From Acinetobacter colistiniresistens (GTDB lineage Bacteria > Pseudomonadota > Gammaproteobacteria > Pseudomonadales > Moraxellaceae), in the NCBI RefSeq assembly GCF_000413935.1, contig NZ_KE340378.1, forward strand, positions 371,585 through 435,584: a stretch of 64,000 bases of DNA, given 5' to 3'. A program made the position numbers and the translations under genes. The notes beneath the pieces were generated by a model that had not been told where the DNA came from, did no database searches, and worked only from the letters and a program-made list of their open reading frames with translations. Of this stretch, positions 36,107 to 46,352 are shown one piece after another (within the stretch, counting starts at the first letter, position 1; each line of letters starts with the position of its first letter).

Positions 36107-36649
36107 TTATTCCGCTTGAATTAAGGGTTGAAGGATGGTGAGGAACTGCGCTTTCAATTGTGAGCTTTGCTCTGGATCGCTTAAGGTTTTTTGACTGATG
36201 TTGCTCATATATTGAAAAATATTGGTGCTAATCAGCAACGTTTTTTGATTGATCGATTGGCCTTCGGGTGTTTTTAAAAACTTTAAATACGCCTGTACTT
36301 CTTCTTCGCTCAAGGCATCGGCATAAATTTTCTCAATTGCCTGTAGGGTTTCCGGACGAGCAAATACTTTGGAACTGGTCTCTTTGAGAAGTTGGCTCAG
36401 TTCTAAAACCGCGAGATGCTCTTGAGTTGTGGTGAGTTTTTCTTTTCCCAATACCCGCAATAAAATAGTTTCAGCTTCAAGGTCAAGCGTTGGTTGCATT
36501 TCATCAAGTGACGTATTTAGCACATGTTCAAGGTCACTGAGTTGAACCAGTTCTTTGACTGATTTGCTTTGAGCGGGGGATGCAAATGTATTTTGTATGC
36601 CTGCGAGAAGGCAAAGTCCAATCACTAAGCTGAACATCGATTTATTCAT
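36107..36649 (-). CDS. Exported helical protein, DUF2059-like
   Basis: 180 residues. Signal peptide MNKSMFSLVIGLCLLAGIQNTFA. The mature part is helical; the segment ALSEEEVQAYLKFLKTPEGQSINQK (about 112-136) carries the pattern E-x-x-x-x-x-x-F-x-x-T-P-x-G typical of DUF2059. Periplasmic, role unknown. It stands alone downstream of fumA on the same strand but beyond its terminator. Confidence 0.75.
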   Translation of the reverse strand: MNKSMFSLVIGLCLLAGIQNTFASPAQSKSVKELVQLSDLEHVLNTSLDEMQPTLDLEAETILLRVLGKEKLTTTQEHLAVLELSQLLKETSSKVFARPETLQAIEKIYADALSEEEVQAYLKFLKTPEGQSINQKTLLISTNIFQYMSNISQKTLSDPEQSSQLKAQFLTILQPLIQAE

Positions 36650-36705
36650 CTCTATATCGCCTTATTCTTCTCATCTTTTTTATAATCTAGCAGAAGCTTT
36701 AGGCA

Positions 36706-36738
36706 AAAAAATAGCCGAATACGATGATTCGGCTATTT
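36706..36738 (-). terminator. Terminator of fumA
   Basis: AAATAGCCGAAT-ACGATG-ATTCGGCTATTT, 15 nt after the stop. Confidence 0.88.
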
Positions 36739-36752
36739 GAATTGTATGAATA

Positions 36753-38279
36753 TTATGACGCAGCAGCATCGACCACTGGAATCTTGCCAATCTTGGCTTG
36801 CCAGATTTTTGGTGCAGTGGCATGGATTGAAGTACCATTCACATCCACCGCAACAGAAACAGGCATATCTTCAACCACGAATTTGTAGATGGCTTCCATA
36901 CCTAAATCAGCAAAGGCCACGACTTCCGCCTCACGAACTGCTTTGGACACGAGGTAAGCAGCACCACCAACAGCCATCAAGTAAGTTGCCTGATTGTCTT
37001 TGATCGCTTCAATTGCCGCAGGACCACGATCCGCTTTACCAATCATACCGAACAAGCCTGTTGCTTCTAACACTTGGCGAGTGAACTTATCCATACGGGT
37101 TGCAGTGGTTGGGCCAGCAGGACCAACGACTTCATCACCCACAGGATCAACTGGGCCCACGTAGTAAATAAATTTACCTTTTAAGTCGACTGGAAGCTCT
37201 TCGCCATTGTTTAACATGTCAACCATACGCTTATGCGCAGCATCACGACCTGTATAAATGGTACCGTTCAATAATAAGGTATCGCCTGGTTTCCAAGCAT
37301 TCATTTCTTCTTGAGTAATGGTATCGAGGTTGACACGCTTCGATTGTGAAGAATCCCAAGTCACAGCAGGGTAGTCTTCAAGTTTTGGTGCTTGAATATG
37401 CGCAACACCTGAACCGTCTAACTGGAAGTGTGCGTGACGAGTCGCAGCACAGTTCGGAATCATACCGACTGGTTTTCCTGCTGCGTGGCATGGGTAATCC
37501 TTGATTTTAATATCAAGGACTGTGGTTAAACCACCCAGACCTTGTGCGCCAATACCCAATGCATTCACTTTCTCGAAGATCTCGATACGGAGTTCTTCCA
37601 TTTTGCTTTGTGGGCCACGACGAAGTAATTCGTCCATGTTGATTTCTTCCATAAGTGCTTCTTTTGCAAGCATCATGGCTTTTTCAGCGGTACCCCCGAT
37701 ACCAATACCGAGCATACCCGGTGGACACCAGCCTGCACCCATAGTTGGAACAGTTTTAAGTACCCAATCCACGATTGAATCAGATGGATTGAGCATCGCA
37801 AGTTTAGATTTATTCTCTGAACCGCCACCCTTCGCTGCAACGGTAATATCAACTTTATTACCAGGAACGAGTTTGTAGTGAATCACGGCAGGCGTATTGT
37901 CTTTGGTATTTTTACGACCAAAAGCTGGATCTGCTAAAACAGAAGCACGCAGTACGTTTGAGTTCTCTAGGTAACCTTGGCGTACACCTTCGTTGACTGC
38001 ATCATCCAAGCTCATGCTTAAATCAAATTTAACATCTAAGCCGACTTCAAGGAAAACGTTAACGATCCCTGTATCCTGACAGATTGGTCGGTGACCTTCA
38101 GCGCACATACGTGAGTTGATAAGGATTTGGGCAATAGCATCTTTTGCAGCTTTGTTTTCTTCACGATCATAGGCACGGCTCATCGCTTGGATGAAGTCTT
38201 GTGGGTGATAGTAAGAAATAAACTGCAGGGCATCCTTGATTGATGTAATCAAGTCATCTTGTTTGATGATCGTTGTCAT
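36753..38279 (-). CDS. fumA: Fumarate hydratase class I
   Basis: 508 residues, the length of single-chain class I enzymes. Interconverts fumarate and malate with an oxygen-sensitive [4Fe-4S] cluster. The conserved Cys residues are in HRPICQDTG, the second in GAGWCPPGMLG (within a segment giving GIGIGGTAEKAMMLAKEAL), and the third in MIPNCAATRHAHF. The C-terminal beta domain begins near GDTLLLNGTIYTGRDAAHKR and contains GPTTATRMD. Stands alone with a terminator. Confidence 0.95.
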   Translation of the reverse strand: MTTIIKQDDLITSIKDALQFISYYHPQDFIQAMSRAYDREENKAAKDAIAQILINSRMCAEGHRPICQDTGIVNVFLEVGLDVKFDLSMSLDDAVNEGVRQGYLENSNVLRASVLADPAFGRKNTKDNTPAVIHYKLVPGNKVDITVAAKGGGSENKSKLAMLNPSDSIVDWVLKTVPTMGAGWCPPGMLGIGIGGTAEKAMMLAKEALMEEINMDELLRRGPQSKMEELRIEIFEKVNALGIGAQGLGGLTTVLDIKIKDYPCHAAGKPVGMIPNCAATRHAHFQLDGSGVAHIQAPKLEDYPAVTWDSSQSKRVNLDTITQEEMNAWKPGDTLLLNGTIYTGRDAAHKRMVDMLNNGEELPVDLKGKFIYYVGPVDPVGDEVVGPAGPTTATRMDKFTRQVLEATGLFGMIGKADRGPAAIEAIKDNQATYLMAVGGAAYLVSKAVREAEVVAFADLGMEAIYKFVVEDMPVSVAVDVNGTSIHATAPKIWQAKIGKIPVVDAAAS

Positions 38280-38427
38280 ATCAAATTTCTCTTGAGCGGG
38301 CGATTAGCTGGCGGGCTAAATTATATGACAAAAAGGAATGAATGTGGGAGTTTTAGCTTAGATTTGGCTAAAGGTCTAAAGTGATTCTTCGATCTAAATT
38401 ACATCAACAAAAGATGTGCTTTGGATT

Positions 38428-39288
38428 TTAGTTTTTTCTCAGTTGAGATGGGCTATAACCAAACTGTTTCTTAAAGCGATTGCTGAAATGACTGCTGGAG
38501 CTAAAGCCGAATTGTACGGCAATTTCAGTCAAATTGGCTGTACTCAGTTCAAGTGCTTGATGAGCACATTCAAGACGGCGTTGCATCACGTATTGGTGTG
38601 GTGGCATCTGCATCGATTGTTTAAACATATGCGCAAAATGATATTCACTGAGTTGCGCTTGTTGCGCCAGATCAGACAAGGTCAAACTCAAATGGAGATG
38701 TTGATCAATCCATTCCAAGAGCTGTTTCAGTATATATGGGGACAGTCCACCTTTGACCTCAGGTGCTTGCCATTGTGCATGACTATAATTCTTGATCAGA
38801 TGATTGAGTAATAGCGTGGTCGCTGTACTCATCTGCAAATGATTTTCACGATGTTGCCAAGCACCATTCAGTAAGAAGTGCCGATAGATCATGGAAATTT
38901 GCGGGTCAGCCACAAAAATCTGCGGATTTAAAATAATCTGGCTTGGCTCGCGATCCCAGACTTGTTCTGCGACGCGTTGTAAGTGCTGTTCGGTATAGTA
39001 AAGATGCACAAAGGTCAGTGGATCACGTAGGTCCCAAGTGGACTCAAAGTCTTGTGGCATCAGGCACATACGATCTGGCCCGCCACCATTGTGCCAGCCT
39101 TGAGCCGTCTTTTGGTAGCTTTCATAGCCTCCTTGAATATACATGCTCAAGGTATGATGATTACTACAGACGCTGACACGGTCTTGGTTATTTTGCCACA
39201 TGGCGAGCTGCATACCCGAACCCAGTTCTACCGAGTCGAGCAATTGTGCTTTATATTGCTGTAATTGATCTAGAATCTGATATTTCAT
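38428..39288 (-). CDS. AraC-family transcriptional regulator
   Basis: 286 residues. The N-terminal ~170 residues form a ligand domain without a recognisable cupin motif. The C-terminal ~100 residues have two HTH motifs (LTLSDLAQQAQLSEYHFAHMFK; LTEIAVQFGFSSSSHFSNRFKK) and the ending FGYSPSQLRKN, typical of the family. It is divergent from an EamA transporter 185 bp away. Helically phased CGCAAG repeats lie in that gap. This is the second AraC/EamA divergent pair in the window; the two regulators are not close relatives. Confidence 0.88.
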   Translation of the reverse strand: MKYQILDQLQQYKAQLLDSVELGSGMQLAMWQNNQDRVSVCSNHHTLSMYIQGGYESYQKTAQGWHNGGGPDRMCLMPQDFESTWDLRDPLTFVHLYYTEQHLQRVAEQVWDREPSQIILNPQIFVADPQISMIYRHFLLNGAWQHRENHLQMSTATTLLLNHLIKNYSHAQWQAPEVKGGLSPYILKQLLEWIDQHLHLSLTLSDLAQQAQLSEYHFAHMFKQSMQMPPHQYVMQRRLECAHQALELSTANLTEIAVQFGFSSSSHFSNRFKKQFGYSPSQLRKN

Positions 39289-39376
39289 CTTCTATTATGC
39301 AATGCCGAATATTCTCCAGTTTAGTGTAGAACTTTCAGCCAGCTTTGTCATCTGCTCAACAAATTCATCTAAAAAA

Positions 39377-39412
39377 CGCAAGGTGATGACAATCACCGCA
39401 AGATCATGCAAG
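39377..39412. promoter_or_regulatory. Phased CGCAAG repeats, candidate AraC operator
   Basis: CGCAAG at 39377, again at 39397, and TGCAAG at 39407: direct repeats 20 and 10 bp apart, with GGTGAT/ATCACC as an inverted repeat between the first two. Direct repeats about two helical turns apart are the usual AraC-family operator layout. Confidence 0.45.
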
Positions 39413-39473
39413 CAGAGAGAGTGCTCAAACTCGCAAAATAGCCGCTATAGAGATTGAGTTTGGTTTTAAGAAT

Positions 39474-40388
39474 ATGAATGCGCTGTTATATGCTTTGGTT
39501 GTGGTGATCTGGGGAACCACATGGATTGCAATTACCCTGCAACAGCAAAGTGGAATTTCGGCCAGTGTGGCGGTGTTTTGGCGCTTTTTTATTTCTGCCA
39601 TAGTGTTGTTTGCTTTTGTTGTATTGAGTCGAAAGTTACAAAAACTGACAGGCAAAGATCATCTGTTTTGTATGTTACAGGCTTGCTGTATTTTTGGCTT
39701 TAACTTCGTCTGTTTTTATTATGCGGTGCAATATATCAGCAGTGGTTTGGAAGCGGTGATTTTCTCCATGGCGGTGATTTTCAATACCATCAATGCCAGA
39801 TTATTCTTTGCCCAGCAGGTGTCGACGCGTTTTTATCCCGCTGCTTTACTCGGTGTACTCGGGATTATTGCCTTGTTCTGGCATGATGTGGTGGGAACGA
39901 CTTTAAATAGCCATACTCTGCTCGGTATCGGGCTGTGTATTCTAGGGACTTATGGTTTCTCTTTGGGTAATATGATCAGTACCCGCCATCAAAAACATGG
40001 GTTGGATATTTTTACCACCAATGCTTACGGTATGTTGTATGGCTCATTACTGATGGCTGTGATTTCATGGTTTAGACAGGATAACTTTTTCCCAAGTATG
40101 CCATTCAGTGCAATCAGTGCTTTATTGTATCTCGCTATTTTTGGTTCTGTGATTGGTTTTACTGCGTATTTCTATTTGGTCGGACGGATTGGTGCAGGCA
40201 AAGCGGCCTATAGTACCTTGTTATTTCCTTTGGTGGCCTTAGTGATTTCAACAGTATGGGAAGGCTATCACTGGCAAATGAATGCGGTGATCGGAGTCAT
40301 TTTAATTTTATGCGGTAATGCGATTTTCTTTGTAAAAGGGCCGCAGGGCAAGAAGGCGCAAGCACTTCGTAAGCCAGAATCTTGTTAA
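39474..40388 (+). CDS. DMT-superfamily transporter (EamA)
   Basis: 304 residues with about ten membrane segments in two EamA repeats. It starts MNALLYALVVVIWGTTWIAI, the WGTTW pattern being typical; the second repeat begins near LLGIGLCILGTYGFSLGN. The end is basic (KGPQGKKAQALRKPESC). Exporter of unknown metabolite. It is divergent from the AraC-family regulator, which probably controls it. The following methyltransferase gene starts 48 nt downstream. Confidence 0.88.
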   Translation: MNALLYALVVVIWGTTWIAITLQQQSGISASVAVFWRFFISAIVLFAFVVLSRKLQKLTGKDHLFCMLQACCIFGFNFVCFYYAVQYISSGLEAVIFSMAVIFNTINARLFFAQQVSTRFYPAALLGVLGIIALFWHDVVGTTLNSHTLLGIGLCILGTYGFSLGNMISTRHQKHGLDIFTTNAYGMLYGSLLMAVISWFRQDNFFPSMPFSAISALLYLAIFGSVIGFTAYFYLVGRIGAGKAAYSTLLFPLVALVISTVWEGYHWQMNAVIGVILILCGNAIFFVKGPQGKKAQALRKPESC

Positions 40389-40436
40389 GATTTTGTTCAA
40401 TGGCTTTAAAATGAATGACGCATAGTAGGCAATCAA

Positions 40437-41048
40437 ATGGTACAGGAATATCTAGCACAGCATATTATTGAACTCTATCAGAAGCATGCTCGTGAATGGA
40501 TCGAACGACGGGGAAAGGTTCTTTCTGAGAAAGTTTGGCTCGATCGATTTCTCAGCCTGCTACCAAACTCGGCGCATATTTTGGATTTGGGCTGTGGTTC
40601 AGCGCAGCCGATCGCTGCGTATTTTATTGAGCAAGGCTATCAGGTAACAGGTGTAGATGCTTCCGAACATATGATTGAAACAGCACGACAGTCTTTCCCA
40701 GAGCATGTTTGGCTGCAGCAAGATTTTCGGGAGTATCTTCCTGAACAAAAATTTCAGGGCATTGTTGCGTGGGATAGTTTCTTTCACTTAACCCAAGACG
40801 ATCAACGCAACATGTTTAAGCGGTTTGCTGAATATGCACAATCAGGTACGGCTTTAATGTTTAGCAGTGGCCCTGCACAGGGGGAGGCGATTGGCGAACT
40901 CGGTGGAGAGCCGCTATACCATGCCAGTCTCTCAGCGGGGGAATATCAAACCTTGCTGCATGACAATGGGTTTAAGTTAATTAAAATGATTGCTGAAGAT
41001 ATGGAATGTACAGGACATACCATCTGGTTAGCTCAATACCTCGAATAA
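40437..41048 (+). CDS. Class I SAM-dependent methyltransferase
   Basis: 203 residues. SAM-binding motif I ILDLGCGSAQPIAAYFIEQG (about 46-65), acidic motif II VTGVDASEHMI, and motif III-like GIVAWDSFFHLTQDDQ. The start is supported by the local frame but no strong SD is seen. Substrate unknown. It follows an EamA transporter and is followed by a terminator. Confidence 0.82.
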   Translation: MVQEYLAQHIIELYQKHAREWIERRGKVLSEKVWLDRFLSLLPNSAHILDLGCGSAQPIAAYFIEQGYQVTGVDASEHMIETARQSFPEHVWLQQDFREYLPEQKFQGIVAWDSFFHLTQDDQRNMFKRFAEYAQSGTALMFSSGPAQGEAIGELGGEPLYHASLSAGEYQTLLHDNGFKLIKMIAEDMECTGHTIWLAQYLE

Positions 41049-41079
41049 AAAAGCCCTTTCAATGAAAAGGGCTTTTTTA
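41047..41079. terminator. Terminator between the methyltransferase and pta
   Basis: AAAAAGCCCTTTTC-like stem (AAAAAGCCCTTTC-AATG-AAAAGGGCTTTTTT); it can serve both convergent genes. Confidence 0.88.
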
Positions 41080-41105
41080 ACTTTAATCAAAGCACAGGTT
41101 TAATA

Positions 41106-43232
41106 TCATTGTGCCTGAATCGCAGTCAGGGCAATGGTAAATACAATATCATCGACCAAAGCACCGCGAGACAAATCATTCACCGGTTTATTTAAACCTT
41201 GTAGCATAGGACCGACACTGACCACATTGGCAGCACGCTGCACCGCTTTATAGGTGGTGTTACCTGTATTTAAATCTGGGAAGATAAATACATTGGCACG
41301 CCCAGCCACTTGAGAATCAGGGGCTTTTTGGCGACCAACACTTTCAACTGAAGCGGCATCGTATTGTAATGGGCCATCAATCAGTAAATCAGGGCGGCGT
41401 TGCTGTGCAATTTTAGTCGCTTCAGCAACCTTCTCAACATCGGCGCCAGCACCTGAGGTTCCAGTTGAATAACTGATCATGGCGATACGCGGATCTAGAC
41501 CAAAGGCTCTAGCCGAATCCGCAGACTGAATCGCAATCTCGGCAAGCTGTTCAGCATTTGGATCAGGATTGATCGCACAGTCACCATAAACATAGACTTC
41601 ATCAGGCAGTAGCATAAAGAAGATGGATGACACCAGTGAGTAATTCGGTGCAGTTTTAATTAACTGAAAGGCAGGGCGTACGGTATTGGCAGTGGTATGA
41701 ATGGCACCTGAAACCAGACCATCGACCTGATCCAGAGCCAACATCATGGTGCCCAGCACCACGGTATCTTGCAACTGCGCTTTGGCTTGTAGTGCATCCA
41801 GTTTACCTTTACGTAACTCGACCATGGGTTCGATATATTGATCACGAATGGTATCTGGATCAATGATCTGTAAATCATCTGGTAACTGGATACCCCGTGC
41901 TTTTGCCACCTCAGCGACTGATTCCGGTTTTGCCAATAAAATACATTGTGCAATGCCACGAGTTTGACAAATCACAGCCGCTTGTACCGTGCGTGGCTCA
42001 TCCCCTTCAGGCAGGACAATACGTTTCTTGGCTGAAATGGATTTTTGTACCAATTCATAGCGGAATGCTGAAGGCGAGAGACGTGGATGTAGATTATTTT
42101 GGGTATGTTGATCAAGCCAGTTATTGTCAATATGGCTGGAAACAAAACGCGTCACTTGCTCAGCGCGCTCAGTATCATCAATTGGAATTTCATTCCCAAA
42201 GCGCTGTAACAGTTGTGCGGTTTCCAACGTGTCGAAAGGAGTATGTAAGATCGGCAAACCTTGCTTAATCGCACTTTGGCAAAATTCCAGTACATTATCA
42301 GGGGGTGCTGTCTGCTCGGTTAAAACCAAACCCGCCAATGGCGTACCATTGCTACTGGCAAGACTGGCTGCCAGAATCGCATCCGTTCTTTGTGAAGCAC
42401 TAATAATCAGTTCGCCGGCAATAAATTTATGCAGTTCGGATTCAATATTTGATGCAATCAAACTGGTGTGCAAAATACGACGTTGTTTGGCTTCACCTTG
42501 ATGTAACCATGTGCCATTGATGATCGGGGCAATGTCCAGACTACGCGGCACGCTCAGAATATTACTAAATGGAACCAGACCGATAATTGGGAGTTCATCG
42601 GTTCCCATATAGCGGTTATAGCGTTGCAGTTCTAGCGCAAAGGTTTCAATATGCTGGTCTAAACGTAGACTTGGATCAAGTGTCACTGGAATTTCAGCTG
42701 TTCCCTCAGGTAGACCTTTGGTCCGCATGAATAAGACGCCTGTGGTGCGGGCTGAAGCGGCACCGCCGAATTGACGTAAATGTGCATCGACTTTTTCTGC
42801 TGTTTTACGTGGGTCGGCTAAATCTGCAGTGCTGACCAAGACCACTTGAGCATCCAGTGCTTGTGCAAGTGCGGCATTGATTTCACTGACAAAATGATCT
42901 TGCCCATTGGGTACCAGACCTTCAACGATAATGACATCATGATCGGCAGCGACTTGACGATGTAGGGCCACGGCCTCTTCAAGCAACTCATCGGTTTCAC
43001 CTAAGGCAATCAGTTGTGTGAGTCGTTCATAGCTGATCGGTTCAACAGAAGGATGTTGAAATAAATGACGATACAGTGTGGTGGTGCGGTCTACTTTGGT
43101 ATCTGCAATCTGAGAACATGGTTTTAAGAAACCCGCATTAATCCCTTTACAATCCAGCGCGTAGATCATACCTAAACAAGCTGAGGTTAAACCAACGCCT
43201 TCACCTGTGGGGATGAGTAAAATTGTATTCAT
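41106..43232 (-). CDS. pta: Phosphate acetyltransferase
   Basis: 708 residues, the long form. Interconverts acetyl-CoA and acetyl phosphate. The N-terminal P-loop-like domain begins MNTILLIPTGEGVGLTSACLG, a DRTGG-type regulatory domain lies in the middle (around 220-330), and the C-terminal catalytic PTA domain includes KRIVLPEGDEPRTVQAA, GAIHTTANTVRPAFQLIKT and MISYSTGTSGAGADVEKV. Second gene of ackA-pta, 29 nt after ackA. In phosphate and carbon metabolism it makes acetyl phosphate available. Confidence 0.96.
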   Translation of the reverse strand: MNTILLIPTGEGVGLTSACLGMIYALDCKGINAGFLKPCSQIADTKVDRTTTLYRHLFQHPSVEPISYERLTQLIALGETDELLEEAVALHRQVAADHDVIIVEGLVPNGQDHFVSEINAALAQALDAQVVLVSTADLADPRKTAEKVDAHLRQFGGAASARTTGVLFMRTKGLPEGTAEIPVTLDPSLRLDQHIETFALELQRYNRYMGTDELPIIGLVPFSNILSVPRSLDIAPIINGTWLHQGEAKQRRILHTSLIASNIESELHKFIAGELIISASQRTDAILAASLASSNGTPLAGLVLTEQTAPPDNVLEFCQSAIKQGLPILHTPFDTLETAQLLQRFGNEIPIDDTERAEQVTRFVSSHIDNNWLDQHTQNNLHPRLSPSAFRYELVQKSISAKKRIVLPEGDEPRTVQAAVICQTRGIAQCILLAKPESVAEVAKARGIQLPDDLQIIDPDTIRDQYIEPMVELRKGKLDALQAKAQLQDTVVLGTMMLALDQVDGLVSGAIHTTANTVRPAFQLIKTAPNYSLVSSIFFMLLPDEVYVYGDCAINPDPNAEQLAEIAIQSADSARAFGLDPRIAMISYSTGTSGAGADVEKVAEATKIAQQRRPDLLIDGPLQYDAASVESVGRQKAPDSQVAGRANVFIFPDLNTGNTTYKAVQRAANVVSVGPMLQGLNKPVNDLSRGALVDDIVFTIALTAIQAQ

Positions 43233-43261
43233 AATGACCTTAAATATATCTAATCGGTTGA

Positions 43262-44437
43262 TTAAGCAATTTTTTCAATTACTTGGCGGGTTTCTTTGGC
43301 AATACGACCTTCTTCGTCGGTTGGAATCACCCAGATTTGTGGACCTGTACCATCGTCGATACGGCCTTCACTACCGCGAGCCAAAGCATTATTTTTTTCT
43401 TTACTAAATTGAAAACCGAAATGTGTCAAATAGCCTAAAGTCTTTTCACGGACATAAGCCGAGTTTTCACCAATACCACCTGTAAAGACTAAACCATCCA
43501 GACGTGGTAGGCCGCAACTCATCGCCGATAAAGATTTGGCGAGGCGATAACAGAATACTTCAATGGCAAGTGTTGCACCTTCATGACCATTTCCAGAAGC
43601 TTCAACCAAGGTGCGCATATCATTGGACAGACCTGACAAACCCAGTAAACCACTTTCTTTATTGAGCATGCTGTCAATTTTCTGGATATCCCAACCGAGA
43701 TTGCTGGCAATGAATAAATGCAAACTCGGATCGACGTCACCACTACGCGTGCCCATCACCACACCTTCAAGTGGAGTCATCCCCATCGAGGTATCGACAC
43801 TGTGTCCATTCCAGACAGCACACGTTGAACTGCCATTGCCCAAGTGGGCACTGAGCCAGCCGCCTTCGTTCTTATGGCCGGCCAGTTCACTGGCACGTTC
43901 CGTCACATAAGCATGGCTGGTACCGTGGAAACCATAGCGACGTACTTGATAATCGGTATATAAGTATTGTGGCAGGGCATAACGATAGGCACGTTCAGGC
44001 ATGGTTTGGTGGAACGCAGTATCGAATACGGCAACTTGCGGTAACTGGGGGAACAAGCGCAAGGTGGCTTCAATCCCAATCAAATGGGCTGGGTTATGCA
44101 AAGGCGCAAGTGGTGTTGCGGCCTCAATACGCTCAACCAGTTCGGGGGTCAGGAGTTCTGCTTTGGTGATGTCACCGCCGTGAACCACACGGTGACCAAT
44201 GGCTTGTGGATTGTAATTGGCTAAGCGTGCCAATAAGGTCTCAAGGGCTTTGGCATGATTTGCATAGGGAATTGAAAGTTCCAGTGGTTCGCCACCAATC
44301 GTTACCCCTTTAATACGGGCATCTGCGGCGCCCAGATTTTCTGCTAAACCATAAATACGGTCTTCACGGCGTTCCGAAATGAGCGCGTATTTGATGGATG
44401 ATGAACCACAGTTAATTACTAATACCGATATAGCCAC
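43262..44437 (-). CDS. ackA: Acetate kinase
   Basis: 391 residues. Starts [16 protein letters not shown] with the phosphate-binding loop; further signatures are [41 protein letters not shown] and [13 protein letters not shown]. It makes acetyl phosphate from acetate and ATP, or the reverse. The start is GTG with AGGTG upstream. First gene of ackA-pta. Confidence 0.96.
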   Translation of the reverse strand: MAISVLVINCGSSSIKYALISERREDRIYGLAENLGAADARIKGVTIGGEPLELSIPYANHAKALETLLARLANYNPQAIGHRVVHGGDITKAELLTPELVERIEAATPLAPLHNPAHLIGIEATLRLFPQLPQVAVFDTAFHQTMPERAYRYALPQYLYTDYQVRRYGFHGTSHAYVTERASELAGHKNEGGWLSAHLGNGSSTCAVWNGHSVDTSMGMTPLEGVVMGTRSGDVDPSLHLFIASNLGWDIQKIDSMLNKESGLLGLSGLSNDMRTLVEASGNGHEGATLAIEVFCYRLAKSLSAMSCGLPRLDGLVFTGGIGENSAYVREKTLGYLTHFGFQFSKEKNNALARGSEGRIDDGTGPQIWVIPTDEEGRIAKETRQVIEKIA

Positions 44438-44669
44438 GTTTGAACACCTAACAGATTTTAAATTTTATGATGAACACTTTGATCTTGCTGCAATGCATCA
44501 GGCAATGGGATCAAGCGCAATGTTTTAACATGGGATGTCATCTTGGCGAAGATAGACTTTAGCCTATACAACCCGTCTATAAATCAACCTATTCAGTATA
44601 GTTTGGAAATCATCTGTTCTTTTGATTGATCTGTTGGTTTTATCATTATTTTTGTATGCAAATATATAA

Positions 44670-44711
44670 AAAAACGAGAAAGATCAAGTAAATGGTCTTT
44701 CTCGTTTTTCT
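44670..44711 (-). terminator. Terminator of proA
   Basis: AAAACGAGAAAGA and TCTTTCTCGTTTT around a 12-base loop, 22 nt after the stop. Confidence 0.9.
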
Positions 44712-44732
44712 GTGAGCAAATGCCCAATTTTG

Positions 44733-45998
44733 TTATTGGCGGATTTGCCCATCACCAAAAACGATCCATTTTTGTGAGGTTAAGCCTTCTAGACCGACTG
44801 GACCACGTGCATGGATTTTATCGGTTGAAATCCCGATTTCAGCACCTAAACCATATTCAAAACCATCCGCAAAGCGGGTTGAGGCATTGATCATGACTGA
44901 GCTTGAATCCACACGTGCCAAGAACTCACGAGCTAGACTAAAGTTTTCAGTAATAATCGCATCGGTATGGTGTGAACCATACTTATTGATATGCTCAATT
45001 GCTTCATCCATCCCAGTCACTACTTTGATTGCAAGAATTGGACCGAGATATTCGGTATACCAATCTTCTTCTGTCGCTGTTTTTACAGAGATGCCTAAAA
45101 TACGTTGGGTTTCCGCACAGCCACGTAGCTCAACTTGTTTTTCTGCATAGAGTTCAGCAATACGTGGTAAGAACTCTTCCGCAATCGCTTCATCGACCAA
45201 TAAGGTCTCCATAGCATTACACACGCCATAGCGATGCGTTTTGGCATTGAGTGCGATGGGTAAGGCTTTTTGCAGGTCTGCTTGTGCTTCAACGAACACA
45301 TGGCAGTTACCGTCTAAGTGCTTAATCACAGGAATACGTGCTTCATTGCTGATACGCTCAATCAGGCTTTTACCGCCACGTGGCACAATCACGTCTACGA
45401 ATTCAGTCATGGTAATCAGATGACCGACTGCGGCACGATCTGGTGTATCAATCACTTGAACCGCATGCTCAGGCAGACCTGAAATTTGCAGACCGTGCTG
45501 AATCGCCGTTGCAATTGCTTTATTCGACTCTAGTGCTTCTGAACCACCACGTAAAATAATCGCGTTGCCAGATTTCAACGCCAATGAAGCTGCTTCAAGT
45601 GTCACATTCGGTCTAGATTCATAAATCATGCCGATCACACCCAAAGGCACACGCATTTTTCCAAGCTGAATTCCTGAAGGACGATAAGCGAGGTCTGTAA
45701 TTTCTCCGATCGGATCAATCAAGGCAATCACATCTTTTAAGCCTTGTAACATGCCTTTGAAACGTGCGGGAGTAAGCTCTAAACGATCGAGCAAAGCATT
45801 GTCCAATTGGCGTTGGCGACCATTGTCCATATCAATTTGATTGGCTGCTAAAATTTGGGCTTGATTATTTTCCAAAGCCGTATAGATTGCAGACAGGGCA
45901 TGGTTTTTCAAATGTGTCGATGCACTCGTTAAAATACGAGAGGCTTGACGTGCTTGAGCACCGACCTGTTGCATATAATTTTGAATAGAGTCTTGCAT
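44733..45998 (-). CDS. proA: Gamma-glutamyl phosphate reductase
   Basis: 421 residues from ATG 45998; the longer frame adds 36 residues unlike the family. Second step of proline synthesis: NADPH reduction of glutamyl 5-phosphate. Signatures: [33 protein letters not shown], the catalytic Cys in [13 protein letters not shown], and [28 protein letters not shown]. The SD is weak. Confidence 0.95.
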   Translation of the reverse strand: MQDSIQNYMQQVGAQARQASRILTSASTHLKNHALSAIYTALENNQAQILAANQIDMDNGRQRQLDNALLDRLELTPARFKGMLQGLKDVIALIDPIGEITDLAYRPSGIQLGKMRVPLGVIGMIYESRPNVTLEAASLALKSGNAIILRGGSEALESNKAIATAIQHGLQISGLPEHAVQVIDTPDRAAVGHLITMTEFVDVIVPRGGKSLIERISNEARIPVIKHLDGNCHVFVEAQADLQKALPIALNAKTHRYGVCNAMETLLVDEAIAEEFLPRIAELYAEKQVELRGCAETQRILGISVKTATEEDWYTEYLGPILAIKVVTGMDEAIEHINKYGSHHTDAIITENFSLAREFLARVDSSSVMINASTRFADGFEYGLGAEIGISTDKIHARGPVGLEGLTSQKWIVFGDGQIRQ

Positions 45999-46352
45999 AG
46001 CAGTTTGAGATTTGCATGTATTTATAAAGATAGTAACAGTCAACGGCTGAACAATGAATAGGCTGAACTGACAATTCAAAAAATTATAAAGCGTTAATTG
46101 GCACAATTTTTTTTATTTTAGTGCGATGAAGATATTGAATCTAAAGTCGAGATTACATATTTTGCAAAAGATTATGGAGCGAAACAAGATAAGTGGTTAA
46201 GGAAATGATTGCGTATAAAACGTGCATATGTATAGAATGAAAAAGTATAGGATAAATGTAATACAAATTTTATAAATTTGTTAACTTGCAAGTAGAAGTC
46301 GCTGAAAATGAGATGCTTGCAACACAAAAATAAACAAGGATGGAGGAAGGGC
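45999..46352. other. Divergent promoter region of proA and the hydrolase gene
   Basis: AT-rich, no convincing ORF. It contains a perfect inverted repeat ACAAATTT-TAT-AAATTTGT (46263-46281) and two CTTGCAA direct repeats 31 bp apart (46285 and 46316), just upstream of the hydrolase gene. Confidence 0.5.

Noticed and set aside
38416..38811. 131-codon plus-strand ORF across the AraC-family gene
   Set aside because: It is the complement of the two helix-turn-helix motifs and has no sensible protein pattern.
44468..44563. 31-codon ORF upstream of ackA on the plus strand (MMNTLILLQ...)
   Set aside because: No SD, an odd composition and no conservation argument; probably chance in the promoter region.
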